Part shown: positions 45,812-55,628 of the stretch, piece by piece
Layout: each line of letters begins with the position of its first letter
Numbering within the stretch: the first letter of the stretch is position 1
DNA from: Idiomarina aminovorans
GTDB taxonomy: Bacteria > Pseudomonadota > Gammaproteobacteria > Enterobacterales > Alteromonadaceae
Length of the DNA: 64,000 nt
NCBI RefSeq assembly: GCF_023155095.1
Contig: NZ_JAKNDA010000002.1
Span: forward strand, 62,001-126,000
Direction: 5' to 3'
Position numbers and translations under genes: made by a program
Notes under the pieces: generated by a model
Databases searched by the model: none
What the model was told of the DNA's origin: nothing
The model's input: the letters and a program-made list of their open reading frames with translations, nothing else

Positions 45812-48160
45812 CTACTCTTTTTTCGCTTTTGCGAGAGCATCTGCCAAAGCACTACCCATAGCTGAATTTTGTGGTTGAGGCGCACGACCACCATTGCGAT
45901 TATTGCCTGAAGGCTTCTTCTTAGAGTCGTTATTGGTTTTTGCTTTTGGCTTATCGCCTGCCGTCTTATTGTCGGTATTGGCTGGCATTTCATCGCTTAA
46001 ACGCATGGTTAAACCAATACGCTTACGCTCAATATCCACTTCCAGCACTTTGACCTTAACAATGTCACCGGCTTTGACGACTTCACGCGGGTCGCTGACA
46101 AACTTGTCAGCCAGTGCTGAAATATGAACCAAACCGTCCTGATGCACGCCAACGTCTATGAAGGCACCAAAGTTTGCCACGTTAGTCACTACACCCTCTA
46201 ACAACATGCCCGGTTTTAAATCACTGACCTTTTCCACGCCTTCTTTAAACTCTGCCATTTTGAATTCAGGACGCGGGTCACGGCCCGGTTTTTCCAGTTC
46301 GGCTAAAATGTCCGTGACCGTGGGCAGACCAAAACGTTCGTCGGTGTAGTCTTTGGCGTTCAGGGTTTTAATCAATTGCTGGTTACCAATTAGCTCCTGT
46401 ACCGGTAGGGAATTTTCTTTGGCAATACGCTCAACCACGGTATAGGCCTCCGGGTGAACCGAAGAAGCATCCAATGGTTGTTCGCCGTTACTAATGCGTA
46501 AAAAGCCTGCCGCCTGTTCAAACGCTTTGGGCCCCATGCGAGCTACATCTAACAATTGTTTACGGTTAGCAAAAGCACCGTTAGTATCGCGATGTTCAAC
46601 CAGGTTCTTCGCCAGCGTTTTGGATAGACCCGAAACACGCTGCAACAACGCCGAAGAGGCCATATTGGCATCCACACCCACCGCGTTTACGCAGTCTTCG
46701 ACCACCGCATTTAGGCTCTGCGCCAGTTGCGACTGGCTGACATCGTGCTGATACTGGCCCACGCCAATAGACTTAGGTTCGATCTTCACCAGTTCGGCCA
46801 GCGGATCCTGTAAGCGGCGGGCAATAGACACCGCGCCACGCAAAGATACATCCATATCCGGAAATTCTTGTGCAGCAAGTTCAGACGCTGAGTAAACCGA
46901 CGCACCGGCTTCGCTCACAATGACCTTAGTCGCTTTTATTTCGCTGTGTTGCTTCAGCATATCGCCGACCATTTTGTCGGTCTCGCGTGAGTGAGTGCCG
47001 TTGCCAATACTGATAAGCTCAACTTTGTATTGCTTACACAGCGTTGCCAGCGTGCGCATGGCTTTGTCCATCTGGTTTTGCGGCTGGAACGGGAATACCG
47101 TGTTGGTGGCAACCGCTTTACCGGTTTCATCCACTACTGCGACTTTAACACCGGTACGAACGCCCGGGTCTAAGCCCATAGTGGCTTTGGCACCGGCGGG
47201 CGCCGCCATCAGCAAGTCTTTTAAGTTGCTGGCGAATACTTGAATCGCCGCTTCTTCAGCACGTTCGCGCACCCGCGCCATTAGTTCGGTTTCCATGTGC
47301 AGCGACAGTTTTACCCGCCAGGTCCATTGAATCACCTGACGCAGCCAGTCATCGGCAGCACGGGCTTTATGCTCAAAGTTTAAGTAATCGGCAATAATGA
47401 CTTCACAATGCGAGCCTGCCGTTTTGTCTTCACTGCCCGGGTCAGCGTCCATCGACAACTGCAAAAAGCCTTCGTTACGGCCACGTAGCAACGCCAGTGT
47501 GCGGTGCGACGGAATGGTTTTAAACAGCTCTGAAAACGCAAAGTAGTCGCGGAATTTCGCGCCGTCTTTTTCTTTACCGGCCGCCACGGTGCTGGTTAAG
47601 TGCGCGTTCTGCCACAAATGCGTACGCAAACGTTTCAGAAGCTCGGCCTGTTCGGCAAAGCGTTCCATTAAAATAGCGCGGGCTCCGTCTAAAACCGCTT
47701 TGGTATCAGCAAAACCTTTGTCGGCATCTACATACTCTGCAGCAGCCTGCTCGGGGTTTTGACTCGGGTCTTGCCATATTAGATCGGCCAGTGGCTCAAT
47801 GCCTGCTTCAATGGCAATTTGCCCCTTGGTGCGGCGCTTGGGTTTGTAAGGCAGGTATAAATCTTCCAGCTCGGTTTTCGAGTCAGCAGTTTTAATGCTC
47901 TTTGCCAGCTCGTCAGTCAGCTTGCCTTGCTCGTCAATGGATTTCAGTATCACCTGGCGGCGGTCATCCAGCTCGCGCAGATAGTTCAGGCGCTGATGCA
48001 ACTGACGCAACTGCGTGTCGTCTAAGCCACCGGTTACTTCCTTACGGTAGCGCGCAATAAAAGGCACCGTTGAGCCTTCATCCAGCAATTGAATAACGGA
48101 CGAAATTTGGCGCTCATCCACCTTTAGTTCATTAGCGAGTAATTGCGGTATCTGGCTCAT
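45812..48160 (-). CDS. tex: Tex RNA-binding transcription accessory protein
   Basis: The 782-residue protein has the Tex architecture: N-terminal helical domain ([21 protein letters not shown]), YqgF/RuvC-like fold ([21 protein letters not shown], about 328-350), HhH domains ([27 protein letters not shown], about 500) and an S1 domain ([31 protein letters not shown], about 655-685). A Lys/Asn/Gly-rich tail ends it. Tex binds RNA and affects transcription and stress tolerance. Confidence 0.95.
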   Translation of the reverse strand: MSQIPQLLANELKVDERQISSVIQLLDEGSTVPFIARYRKEVTGGLDDTQLRQLHQRLNYLRELDDRRQVILKSIDEQGKLTDELAKSIKTADSKTELEDLYLPYKPKRRTKGQIAIEAGIEPLADLIWQDPSQNPEQAAAEYVDADKGFADTKAVLDGARAILMERFAEQAELLKRLRTHLWQNAHLTSTVAAGKEKDGAKFRDYFAFSELFKTIPSHRTLALLRGRNEGFLQLSMDADPGSEDKTAGSHCEVIIADYLNFEHKARAADDWLRQVIQWTWRVKLSLHMETELMARVRERAEEAAIQVFASNLKDLLMAAPAGAKATMGLDPGVRTGVKVAVVDETGKAVATNTVFPFQPQNQMDKAMRTLATLCKQYKVELISIGNGTHSRETDKMVGDMLKQHSEIKATKVIVSEAGASVYSASELAAQEFPDMDVSLRGAVSIARRLQDPLAELVKIEPKSIGVGQYQHDVSQSQLAQSLNAVVEDCVNAVGVDANMASSALLQRVSGLSKTLAKNLVEHRDTNGAFANRKQLLDVARMGPKAFEQAAGFLRISNGEQPLDASSVHPEAYTVVERIAKENSLPVQELIGNQQLIKTLNAKDYTDERFGLPTVTDILAELEKPGRDPRPEFKMAEFKEGVEKVSDLKPGMLLEGVVTNVANFGAFIDVGVHQDGLVHISALADKFVSDPREVVKAGDIVKVKVLEVDIERKRIGLTMRLSDEMPANTDNKTAGDKPKAKTNNDSKKKPSGNNRNGGRAPQPQNSAMGSALADALAKAKKE

Positions 48161-48223
48161 AGTACATCTCTTAGTTTGAAAACTTTACGGCAAATAATGG
48201 GGACGAATGCTATCACGAATTGA

Positions 48224-48703
48224 CTACGCGGGCTGCTGGTAACTTATCTTATTAATGAACCAGGTTTTAGTGCCCTGCGGTGTTGTTACCTCAGCCTCGT
48301 CGTCGACCTGCTTTTTCAGCAACGCTCGCGCCATAGGGGAGTCAATAGACACCGCGTCTTTACGGTCGTAAATTTCATCCGGGCCGACAACTTGAAAGGC
48401 ACGAAGGTTTGCGTCCTCGTCCTCAATTTCCACCCAGGCACCAAAGAACACCTTGCCGTCCTGCTGCGGTGAGTAATAAACGATTTTAACCTGCTCCAAG
48501 CGCTTAGTTAAGTAGCGAATGCGGCCATCAATTTTACGCAGCTTCTGCTTATTATATTTATAATCCGCGTTCTCAGACCGGTCACCGAGGCTCGCCGCCC
48601 ACGACACTTTTTCAACCGTTTCCCGGCGTTCAACCCGCCAAAGGTGCTCAAGCTCCTGCTGCAACTTATCGTAACCGCCACGGGTAATTAAATTGGTTTT
48701 CAT
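48224..48703 (-). CDS. greB: Transcript cleavage factor GreB
   Basis: The 159-residue factor has the N-terminal coiled coil tip with acidic residues (WAASLGDRSENADYKYNKQKLR, about 45-66) that reaches the RNA polymerase active centre, and the FKBP-like C-terminal domain (VFFGAWVEIEDED...VSIDSPMARALLKKQVDDEAEV). It rescues backtracked polymerase. Its 5' side borders the integron integrase pseudogene, so greB-tex marks the chromosomal anchor of the integron. Confidence 0.94.
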   Translation of the reverse strand: MKTNLITRGGYDKLQQELEHLWRVERRETVEKVSWAASLGDRSENADYKYNKQKLRKIDGRIRYLTKRLEQVKIVYYSPQQDGKVFFGAWVEIEDEDANLRAFQVVGPDEIYDRKDAVSIDSPMARALLKKQVDDEAEVTTPQGTKTWFINKISYQQPA

Positions 48704-48753
48704 ACGCTGATTTGTTATTGCCTGCGTTAAAGATAACCCATGATTTTACTGGG

Positions 48754-49274
48754 TTATGGCTCTGAAGGAAATGGCAGCGAGGAGAATGGTAGATTATCAA
48801 TCGCACTAGGTAAGGATGAGCCGACACCTTTTTTGTTATCATCAGCTTGTATCTTTAATGCCTCACTCATTCTAAGACCGCTACCGTAAAGCAACTCGAT
48901 AACTAAGCGATTACGTCCGTTTAATTGGCTCAAAATATCGATAACTTCGCTGGGCGATAAAACAACAGGTAACTGTCGCTGCTTGGTTGCTAAATTGAAG
49001 TTTAAATCGCCGAGTTTTTTGCCAAGAGCTTTATGATACAGATAGACCAAAGCATTAAGCGCCGTTTTCTGAGTATTTATGGCGACATGGCGTTCGTTAG
49101 CTAGCCAACTTAGATACTCTCGAACTTCATTACTACCCAGTTTTTTAGGATGCTGCTTTTTATGAAAATAAATGTACTGACGAATCCAACCTAAGTAGGA
49201 CTTCTCTGTTCTTAAGCTCTGTAACCACGTAAACGCATATCAGCGCGCAGCTGTTCAATAAATGGGCTAGGCAT
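48754..49274 (-). pseudogene. intI: Integron integrase IntI, frameshifted and C-terminally truncated
   Basis: The gene begins at ATG 49274 (MPSPFIEQLRADMRLRGY). A frameshift follows at about 49218, where GGT-TAC-AGA-GCT-TAA has a stop. Restoring the frame gives LRTEKSYLGWIRQYIYFHKK, LGSNEVREYLSWLANERHVA and RQLPVVLSPSEVIDIL, all standard IntI tyrosine-recombinase text. The first catalytic arginine is in LLYGSGLRMSEALK. Similarity ends at about 48838, so the IntI-specific insert, the HxxR box and the nucleophilic tyrosine are missing. The enzyme is dead. Orientation is divergent from the cassettes, as in functional integrons. No LexA box was seen in its promoter region. Confidence 0.85.
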
Positions 49275-49695
49275 AAATTCTCATCCTTGAGCTTTGAAAT
49301 TAGCCATTAACTTTAGCCTAACTTGCGGCTCACTTTTGTCAGCAATATTGCATAGTTTATTGTTGTATTACGTATGTAACTCGTTTAATGTCAACTACAT
49401 AATAAAAACAAAAAGTTAGATATTGCGCACTCGCCAGATTAGAAATGAGCATGCTCGAATTGGTTTGTCTGTTTTTGGTGGTTTTTTTGAAAAATAAAAC
49501 GAGTTATTAAAGGGTTGCAAAAAAAGCAGCAATTTAATGAACGACCAAAGTGCGCACGCACAATATACAAATGTTATACGGCATCGCTCTAGTGTGCGTG
49601 TTCCACCGTAAGCGGGCATTGGTCGAAAAGTAGAAAAAAAATAATATTAAATGTAAGTCCCCTTGTCTTTGGTCCGTTTTTTAAGGTCTTGATAC
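49275..49695. other. Integron recombination platform: intI upstream region, putative attI / first cassette boundary
   Basis: No gene is visible in this AT-rich 421 bp. A core-like heptamer GTTATAC lies at 49573-49579. It is the exact reverse complement of GTATAAC at 53944-53950, the R'' core of the first cassette. This supports 49573/49574 as the left boundary of that cassette, with attI immediately before it. The region should also contain the integrase promoter and the cassette promoter Pc; I could not assign -35/-10 boxes with confidence. Confidence 0.55.
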
Positions 49696-51858
49696 ATGAA
49701 AATTACTTCCTTCGCTTTAAAGAATTACCGGCGGCTAGCCGATGTAAGCTTAGTGCTTGATGATAAAACAGCGGTTCTTGTAGGTGCTAACAATAGTGGG
49801 AAAACGTCTTGCATTGGTGCTCTACATACATTTCTAAAAAGTCCGGAAAATCTCAAGGTTAGAGATATATCTAAGAAGAATTGGAAGCACATCCAAAATC
49901 TGGGTAAAGAAGTCGAAGAAGAGTTTCCCTCCATCGAGAAAATGCAGGAGCTATCTGATGCTCTTATCAGGTTATTGCCTAGTTTAGATATCGAGATAAC
50001 AGCGGAAGCGAGTGAGGCATATAAGGTTCGTGACATCCTACCAGACCTAGAGTGGAAAGGTGGTGCTCTATCCGTTCGCATAAATTATGAAGTGATTGAT
50101 GTCTCCAAACTATTTAGTGAGTTTGTTGATACGAGAGTGGTAGTATCCAAGCATCAAGGTGAGGTAAGCCTATGGCCTAAAGATCTCTGTGATTTCTTAG
50201 AGAAAGGCCGGAATTTCAGTAAGTTCATAAAGCAAAAGCACTACGTTTTGAGCAAAGAGGCTGAGCCTAGTTCGAACGAAATTTTACAGCCGCTAAAATA
50301 TGAAGCTTTGAAAAAGTTAATTCGAGTAGACGTTATATCCGAGCAGCGGGGGCTAGGTGCTGAAGATAACGCAGATCAAAAAGGGCCATATTCAGAAAAG
50401 CAGCGGCTCAACAAGTTACTTCGAGACTATTATGAGCGTATTTTGAACCCAGAAGATTACCCAGAGGCTGGCGACCTCAAAGTCTTGGGGCAACAGCAAA
50501 ATTTAGAAAATGACTTCACCAAAAGATTGAACGATCAGTTTGAGGCTCCTTTCGAAGAGTTGAAAAGTATGGGTTATCCTGGTATCGGTGGTAATCCAAC
50601 TGTTGAAATTTCCGCGCAAATTAGCGGAACGGATGCGTTGCAAAAATCGTCATCGGTACGATACCGTTTTGATAAAAAAGATGAAGAGTTTCTTCCCGAA
50701 AGCTACCTAGGGCTTGGCTACCAGAATCTCATCTATCTGACCTTTAGGCTTCTAGAATTCCGCGACAAATGGATGCGTGTTGGTAAATCGGCTTCTTCAG
50801 GACACAATGTCGAAGAGCAGATTGAGCCAATTCACCTGGTCTTACTTGAAGAACCGGAAGTTAATCTTCACGCGCAAGTTCAGCGTGTTTTTGTATCGAA
50901 AGCTTACGATACTTTGCGGAATCATCCCGATTTGCGCGACAAGAATACCAAAAAAGATAAGTCTGAATACCAGACACAGCTCGTGATTAGCACCCACTCC
51001 AGTCATATTATTAATGATATTGACTTCAAAAATTTACGTTACTTCCGGCGGAACGATGCAAATACGTTCATCGCAATGGACCATACAACAATTGCAAACA
51101 TGTCAGAGCTTTTTGCGAATGCGAAAGATGAGCTTTTGTTTGTAAGTAAACACTTGAGGCTCACTCATTGTGACATCTTCTTTGCCGACGGCGTTATATT
51201 CGTCGAGGGGCAAGCAGAGCGTCTTTTGGTACCAGAGTTCATTTTCAATAGCTTCCCGGATTTATCTAATCGGTACATCTCGATGCTCGAGGTGAACGGT
51301 GCTCACACGCACAAATACAGAGCGTTAGTCGAAAAGCTTGGGGTCACGACTCTAGTGCTGACGGATCTTGACTCTGTTGATAACAACGGGAAGTCTTGTT
51401 TTCCGCAAAGAAACTCTGATCAAAAGAGCAACAATGATACTTTGAAGATCTGGCATCCACAGAAAGAAACGTTGGATGAGTTAGTAGATTTGCCGAAAAC
51501 GGAACATATGACAACAAGCGAAGGTGCGCCGCTTTACATTGCTTTTCAGAAGCCGGCCCAGATTTCTGAGAAGGAGGTTTTATCCCGAACATTTGAAGAT
51601 GCTTTGATTCTGGCTAATTTTGACCAAGAGTATTTTCAGAAGAAACCCAAACTCGAAACTGCAAAATCGGCCCATGAAGATGGCAGTAAGTCGTTGTCAA
51701 AGTCACTTTATGAATATGTGCAAGGTTTAAAAAAGGGCGACTTTGCCTTCGATTGCCTATTCCATCTCGCGGATAAAGAGTCGAATAGCTTCAATCCCCC
51801 TGAATACATGAGCGATGGCCTTAAATGGCTGGCAGTTCAGCTTTCACCAAAAGAATAG
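49696..51858 (+). CDS. OLD-family ATPase/TOPRIM nuclease, GajA-like component of a Gabija-type defence pair
   Basis: The 720-residue protein has an SMC/RecF-like ABC ATPase domain: Walker A GANNSGKT (about 30-37), signature region YLGLGYQNLIYLTF (about 340), Walker B LVLLEEPEVN (about 382) and H-loop QLVISTHSSHI (about 430). A C-terminal TOPRIM nuclease domain follows, with the glutamate in FVEGQAERLLVPEF (about 503) and the DxD in LVLTDLDSVD (about 555). Class 2 OLD proteins beside UvrD helicases are the Gabija anti-phage arrangement; B. cereus GajA is shorter (578). AAGG precedes ATG by 9 bp. It is the first gene of an integron cassette. Function inferred from family and neighbour. Confidence 0.85.
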   Translation: MKITSFALKNYRRLADVSLVLDDKTAVLVGANNSGKTSCIGALHTFLKSPENLKVRDISKKNWKHIQNLGKEVEEEFPSIEKMQELSDALIRLLPSLDIEITAEASEAYKVRDILPDLEWKGGALSVRINYEVIDVSKLFSEFVDTRVVVSKHQGEVSLWPKDLCDFLEKGRNFSKFIKQKHYVLSKEAEPSSNEILQPLKYEALKKLIRVDVISEQRGLGAEDNADQKGPYSEKQRLNKLLRDYYERILNPEDYPEAGDLKVLGQQQNLENDFTKRLNDQFEAPFEELKSMGYPGIGGNPTVEISAQISGTDALQKSSSVRYRFDKKDEEFLPESYLGLGYQNLIYLTFRLLEFRDKWMRVGKSASSGHNVEEQIEPIHLVLLEEPEVNLHAQVQRVFVSKAYDTLRNHPDLRDKNTKKDKSEYQTQLVISTHSSHIINDIDFKNLRYFRRNDANTFIAMDHTTIANMSELFANAKDELLFVSKHLRLTHCDIFFADGVIFVEGQAERLLVPEFIFNSFPDLSNRYISMLEVNGAHTHKYRALVEKLGVTTLVLTDLDSVDNNGKSCFPQRNSDQKSNNDTLKIWHPQKETLDELVDLPKTEHMTTSEGAPLYIAFQKPAQISEKEVLSRTFEDALILANFDQEYFQKKPKLETAKSAHEDGSKSLSKSLYEYVQGLKKGDFAFDCLFHLADKESNSFNPPEYMSDGLKWLAVQLSPKE

Positions 51859-51868
51859 GGGGGAAGTT

Positions 51869-53794
51869 ATGTCAGAAGAATTCTACTTGGCGGAAACCAA
51901 ACCCATAGATCATGACAGTGATGTTGATGAAGCTATTAAGGCGTGCCTGCGCATAGGGTCACGAAAAAGCTTTATTACCTTCGCTGGGGCGGGATCAGGA
52001 AAAACCTACTCTCTAAAAAATGCTCTGGATTTCCTGAAAAATCAACACTCTGACGACTTTTCTCGGCGAGGAAAGCAAATTGCCGTTGTAACCTTTACTA
52101 ACAACGCTGCAGATGAAATCAAGGACAGAATCGAGCAAAACCCGATCTTCGCGGTTTCCACGATTCATAGCTTTTGCTGGGATGCAATTGGCGGCTTCAA
52201 TGAGGAAATTCGCAAGTGGTACTTGGAAAAAATTCCCACCGATTTAGAAGATCTCAAGGAAAAAGAAGATAAAGGCCGTGCAGGCAAGGCATCCGATGCC
52301 CGAAAAAGGGATATCACCCGCCTGACTAAGAAAATGGAATGGTTAGCGCAACCTCGCTCATTCGATTACGATCCAAACGGCATGAACTCCTCCCCAAAAG
52401 CCCTTTCGCACGCGGATGTTTTGAAGATTTTCTCTAATTTATTGACCACCAAACCGATGATGGCGGAAGTCATAGTAAATAAATTCCCGTTCATATTCAT
52501 CGACGAAAGCCAAGATACTAATAAAGACGTAGTTAGTGCATTCTTTGAGCTGCAAAAAGCCAAATTGGATAAAGTTGTTATCGGCCTGTTTGGAGATACG
52601 ATGCAGCGTATCTTTGGCGGGGGAGAACCTGAGCTGGGTAAGACTAAGCCCAGCGGTTGGACTACTTTCGACAAGAAAATGAATCATCGATCAGCACGGC
52701 GCATCGTTGGTTTGGGGAATCAAGTTCGTAGTGAGGATGATAAACGTAACCAGTTTGCCCGAGATGGAGCAGCGGAAGGTTATGTTCGATATTTTTTATT
52801 GTCGCACGGTGTTTCAGACAAAGACCAAGTCGAAGAGAAAATTCGTGAGACTATGGCGGGAATTACGGGTGACACGGACTGGAAAGATACTCAATCCAAG
52901 GAAACCGCTATCTTACTTTTGGAACATAAAATGGCTGGACGTCGACTTGGCTTTGGTGAGCTTTGGGACACGCTTTCAAGATCAGACAAAATTAAAGATC
53001 GGATTGCTGAAGGTGCAAATACCGAACTTAAATTCTTCTCTAGCATTGTTTTTCCTTTGGCTGAGGCGAGCCGGAAGGAAAGACGAGCCGAATTGATGTA
53101 TATCTTGAGAGAAAACAAGTCTCCGCTGTTGGAAGCCATTGTGCTTGATGCAAACAAGGACGATCCGCTCGCGCTTGCCCGAGCCGGGGAACATGCATTT
53201 AGAGATGTGGTTTCAAATGATAAGGTCAGCTTTCGTGAAGTTCTAGAAGTAATTGCTGAGCACAAGCTACTTAGAATCCCAGAAAAATTGCAGTCGTTTG
53301 TGGCGGATTTAGAAGAAGCAGAGACTGAATCAGAGTCAGGCCAAACGGGAGCTGGCCCGGAGGATGAACCAGAACCTAGGGAGCGGGATGATAGCGAAAT
53401 TGCTGCTTGGGCTGAAGCCTTAGAGACTGGTTTCTTCCAGATTAAAAACTATAAAGACTACATCGATGAGAACTCAATTTTTCAAACCCACCAAGGCGTG
53501 AAGGGTAACGAATTCGAGCGTGTAATGGTTGTCATGGATGATGATGAAGCTGGCGGGTTCTTATTTTCCTACGAGCAGTATTTTGGCGCGAAGGAGCTTT
53601 CTCAAGCAAGCCAAAAAAAACGGAATGCAGGTGAAGAAACTGGTTTGGATCGAACCCGACGATTATTTTATGTCACATCTACTCGTGCGAAGAATAGCCT
53701 CGCTCATGTGATTTATACTTCCGATGTGACTAAGGTAAAGGAAAGTCTTATGGGAAAAAAATTAGCGCGAGAAGGTGAAATTATCAAGTTATAA
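51869..53794 (+). CDS. UvrD/Rep-like superfamily 1 helicase, GajB-like component of a Gabija-type pair
   Basis: ATG at 51869 (GGGGGAAG 5 bp upstream) gives 641 residues. All SF1 motifs are present: Walker A FAGAGSGKTYSL (about 37-48), motif Ia VVTFTNNAADEIKDRI (about 75), STIHSFCWDAI (about 98), motif II FIFIDESQDTNKD (about 210), motif III VIGLFGDTMQRIFG (about 238), motif IV NHRSARRIV (about 271), motif V THQGVKGNEFERVMV (about 540) and motif VI RLFYVTSTRAKNSL (about 597). It begins 10 bp after the OLD gene, so they are translated as a pair. In Gabija the helicase-like subunit activates the nuclease when phage DNA accumulates. Confidence 0.87.
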   Translation: MSEEFYLAETKPIDHDSDVDEAIKACLRIGSRKSFITFAGAGSGKTYSLKNALDFLKNQHSDDFSRRGKQIAVVTFTNNAADEIKDRIEQNPIFAVSTIHSFCWDAIGGFNEEIRKWYLEKIPTDLEDLKEKEDKGRAGKASDARKRDITRLTKKMEWLAQPRSFDYDPNGMNSSPKALSHADVLKIFSNLLTTKPMMAEVIVNKFPFIFIDESQDTNKDVVSAFFELQKAKLDKVVIGLFGDTMQRIFGGGEPELGKTKPSGWTTFDKKMNHRSARRIVGLGNQVRSEDDKRNQFARDGAAEGYVRYFLLSHGVSDKDQVEEKIRETMAGITGDTDWKDTQSKETAILLLEHKMAGRRLGFGELWDTLSRSDKIKDRIAEGANTELKFFSSIVFPLAEASRKERRAELMYILRENKSPLLEAIVLDANKDDPLALARAGEHAFRDVVSNDKVSFREVLEVIAEHKLLRIPEKLQSFVADLEEAETESESGQTGAGPEDEPEPRERDDSEIAAWAEALETGFFQIKNYKDYIDENSIFQTHQGVKGNEFERVMVVMDDDEAGGFLFSYEQYFGAKELSQASQKKRNAGEETGLDRTRRLFYVTSTRAKNSLAHVIYTSDVTKVKESLMGKKLAREGEIIKL

Positions 53795-53943
53795 AGTCAC
53801 CGTTGAAACCGTATTTAATAATGAGTTTTGCACTTAAGAGTCAATAGGAACGAATGTGATCCGCAGAATTATGATGTTCTGGGAAATTTAGTGAATGACC
53901 GCTTTCGGCCGAATGAGGGCAGCGTGAGGCTAGTTCAAGTTCC

Positions 53944-53950
53944 GTATAAC
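53944..53950 (+). other. R'' core of the first cassette's attC, severed by IS1111-type insertion
   Basis: GTATAAC is the reverse complement of the cassette's left boundary core GTTATAC (49573-49579). The sequence that should follow it (AAAGCGCTGCTG) is found 1.6 kb away at 55539, on the far side of the insertion sequence. The 150 bp between the helicase stop and this point shows no gene. Confidence 0.65.
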
Positions 53951-54413
53951 ACATATGAGCCTCCCTGAGGTCAATAGATAAAACAAACCTTCTGGCCGTG
54001 TGAACGGTCAGTCAGTTGTCCATCAGCAAGACAGGTTGCTTCATCTGTCATTAGAGTTGCCAGGCAATAGTCTGCAACAAACACATATCGGGGCTCTCTT
54101 AACTCATGCTCAATGAGTGCCTGCTGATTTCAGCGTCCTTGCTGACAGCAGGGGCACCAGACATTCATCGGTTAACCTGTTGCCGGCACTATTCAAGGTG
54201 ACGGGCTCAATGCCAGTTAGTTTCAGGCTCGGCACAGGTGCAAACTATCTTGCTGATAGTAATGCGCGGCGACAAGGTGTCTAATCAAAGCGCTCTGGTT
54301 ACGGCAGTGTGCCAGAAGGCCGGAATTCAGGGTATTGCTACGGGTTACTCAGTCTTCATTAGGCATCAGCCATGGTGTCCCAGTTAGAAGTTCAGCTCAC
54401 CTTGCCCCGCGAC
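53951..54413 (-). ncRNA. Candidate bridge/seek RNA region of the IS1111-type element
   Basis: There is no coding frame in this 463-bp end. In the IS1111 group the guide RNA that pairs with the target site is encoded between the transposase stop codon and the element end. Several short inverted repeats are visible, such as CTGCTG...CAGCAG around 54121-54153 and GCCGGCA near 54182. The RNA itself is not shown by sequence alone. Confidence 0.4.
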
Positions 54414-55457
54414 TTAACCGGCTAAGAAACGTTTTTCATCGAACACCTTCTTATTTTTGAGCATGTAGTACACACAACGACCCACTTTATGTGCCAGGGC
54501 CGAGAGAGCCTTGGCTTTGCTCATGCGCTTTTGCAGTCTGAGCAAGTATCCTTTCGCTTTATCATTGCCGCGCAGGTAAAGCACCGCAATCTCGCCGAAG
54601 GCCCACTTCAGATGGGCATTACCAATTTTGTTGCCCTGGGTACCGTAAGTTTTGCCGGCTGATTCGGCTTTACACTTAATCAGCCGACTGTAGGATGCAA
54701 AGTCCTGCACGGTATTAAAACGACTGATGTCGCCAACTTCGTACAGGATAGTCAAAGCCAGAATGCGGCCAATGCCCGGGAAGCTGGTGAGAATATGATA
54801 ATCACTGCCGTTATGATGCTTGGCATGCTTTTCGATAAAGCACTCGATAGCGCTGAGTTCATGGCGATAAAACGCGATGATGTTTAAGTCCAGATCAATA
54901 TTGCGCTGCACAAACTCATCTTCAAAGCAGTTACGCATGGCTTCTCGAGCGCACGGGTATTTCAAATCCAGGTTATTAGGCGGTAAGTTGTACTGACTGG
55001 TGGTGTTTTTTACATGCGCTTTTAAATCAGCGCCATGGCGGACTATCCGTGTGCGGCGGCGTAGTAAGTCACGAGCAGCGCGCATTTCTGGCGGATAAAC
55101 ATACGCCATTGGGAAATTTCCTCCACGGATAAGGTGAGCAATTTTATAAGAGTCGATCCGATCATTCTTCGCTTTGCCGCCATGTATCGCTTTCATGTAT
55201 AACGCATGGCCGAGAATAAAATCGATACCGTGTTCAGCACAAAAGTCGCTGACTCAGTACCAGCAATGCATGCACTCAACACCAACAACAATATTGCCGA
55301 TATAGGGTGTTAATAAATCCAGCAATGGCTCTGGTAATGCCTTGATTTCACGGTGTAAGATGGTTTCACCAGCATCATCCAGGATGCATACGTACAGAGA
55401 ACGGGCATGCAAATCAATTCCACAATAGTACGGATGTTGTGTAGTATAAAATCTCAT
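54414..55457 (-). pseudogene. IS110/IS1111-family transposase with an in-frame TGA
   Basis: The 348-codon frame starts MRFYTTQHPYYCGIDLHARSLY, with the first RuvC-like Asp in GIDLH. It has VGVECMHCWY, then a TGA at 55254-55256 where relatives have tryptophan (WYW). It continues in the same frame: DFCAEHGIDFILGHALYMKAIHGGKAKNDRIDSYKIAHL, DEDD motif residues present. The C-terminal transposase_20 domain has LTSFPGIGRILALTILYEVGD and YGTQGNKIGNAHLKWAFGE. A single TGG to TGA change explains the stop. Without readthrough the element is inactive. Confidence 0.85.
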
Positions 55458-55534
55458 TGGGTCTTCTCCTTTTTTGGGTTTAGTCGCCTTCCAGTTTAGC
55501 CAAACCGGCTAGACTGGGGAGAAGGCTCAATGAG

Positions 55535-55603
55535 TATCAAAGCGCTGCTGTCGGACAAGTTTTCCGCTGCGCTACAAATTTGCCGCAGAGCGCGGCGTTA
55601 AAT
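55535..55603 (+). other. attC site 1 (right part; R'' side displaced by the IS)
   Basis: The bottom of the site is intact: AAAGCGCTGCTG (from 55539), inner repeats with TTTCCGCTGCGC / AAATTTGCCGC, then GCAGAGCGCGGCGTTAAAT ending with core GTTAAAT at 55597-55603. It is the recombination site of the defence cassette and the left boundary of the DUF1643 cassette. Confidence 0.8.
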
Positions 55604-55628
55604 GCCATTGCCAGCCCAGGAGTTTTCT

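Larger units (their letters stand above)
53951..55537 (-). mobile_element. IS110-family, IS1111-group element inserted in an attC site
   Basis: Borders are inferred from the interrupted attC. Subterminal related sequences occur at the two ends: ATGAGCCTCCCTGAGG near 53954 and, on the minus strand from 55533, ATTGAGCCTTCTCCCC. The element has one transposase gene and a long non-coding segment after it, as in the IS1111 group. A subgroup of IS1111 elements is known to target attC sites. Exact ends are uncertain by a few bases. Confidence 0.7.

Noticed and set aside
49275-49400. LexA box in the intI promoter, as in many integrons
   Set aside because: No CTGT-N8-ACAG sequence was found in this stretch.
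55254-55256. Programmed recoding (selenocysteine or readthrough) at the transposase TGA
   Set aside because: Relatives have Trp at this place and no recoding hairpin was seen; a plain nonsense mutation is simpler.
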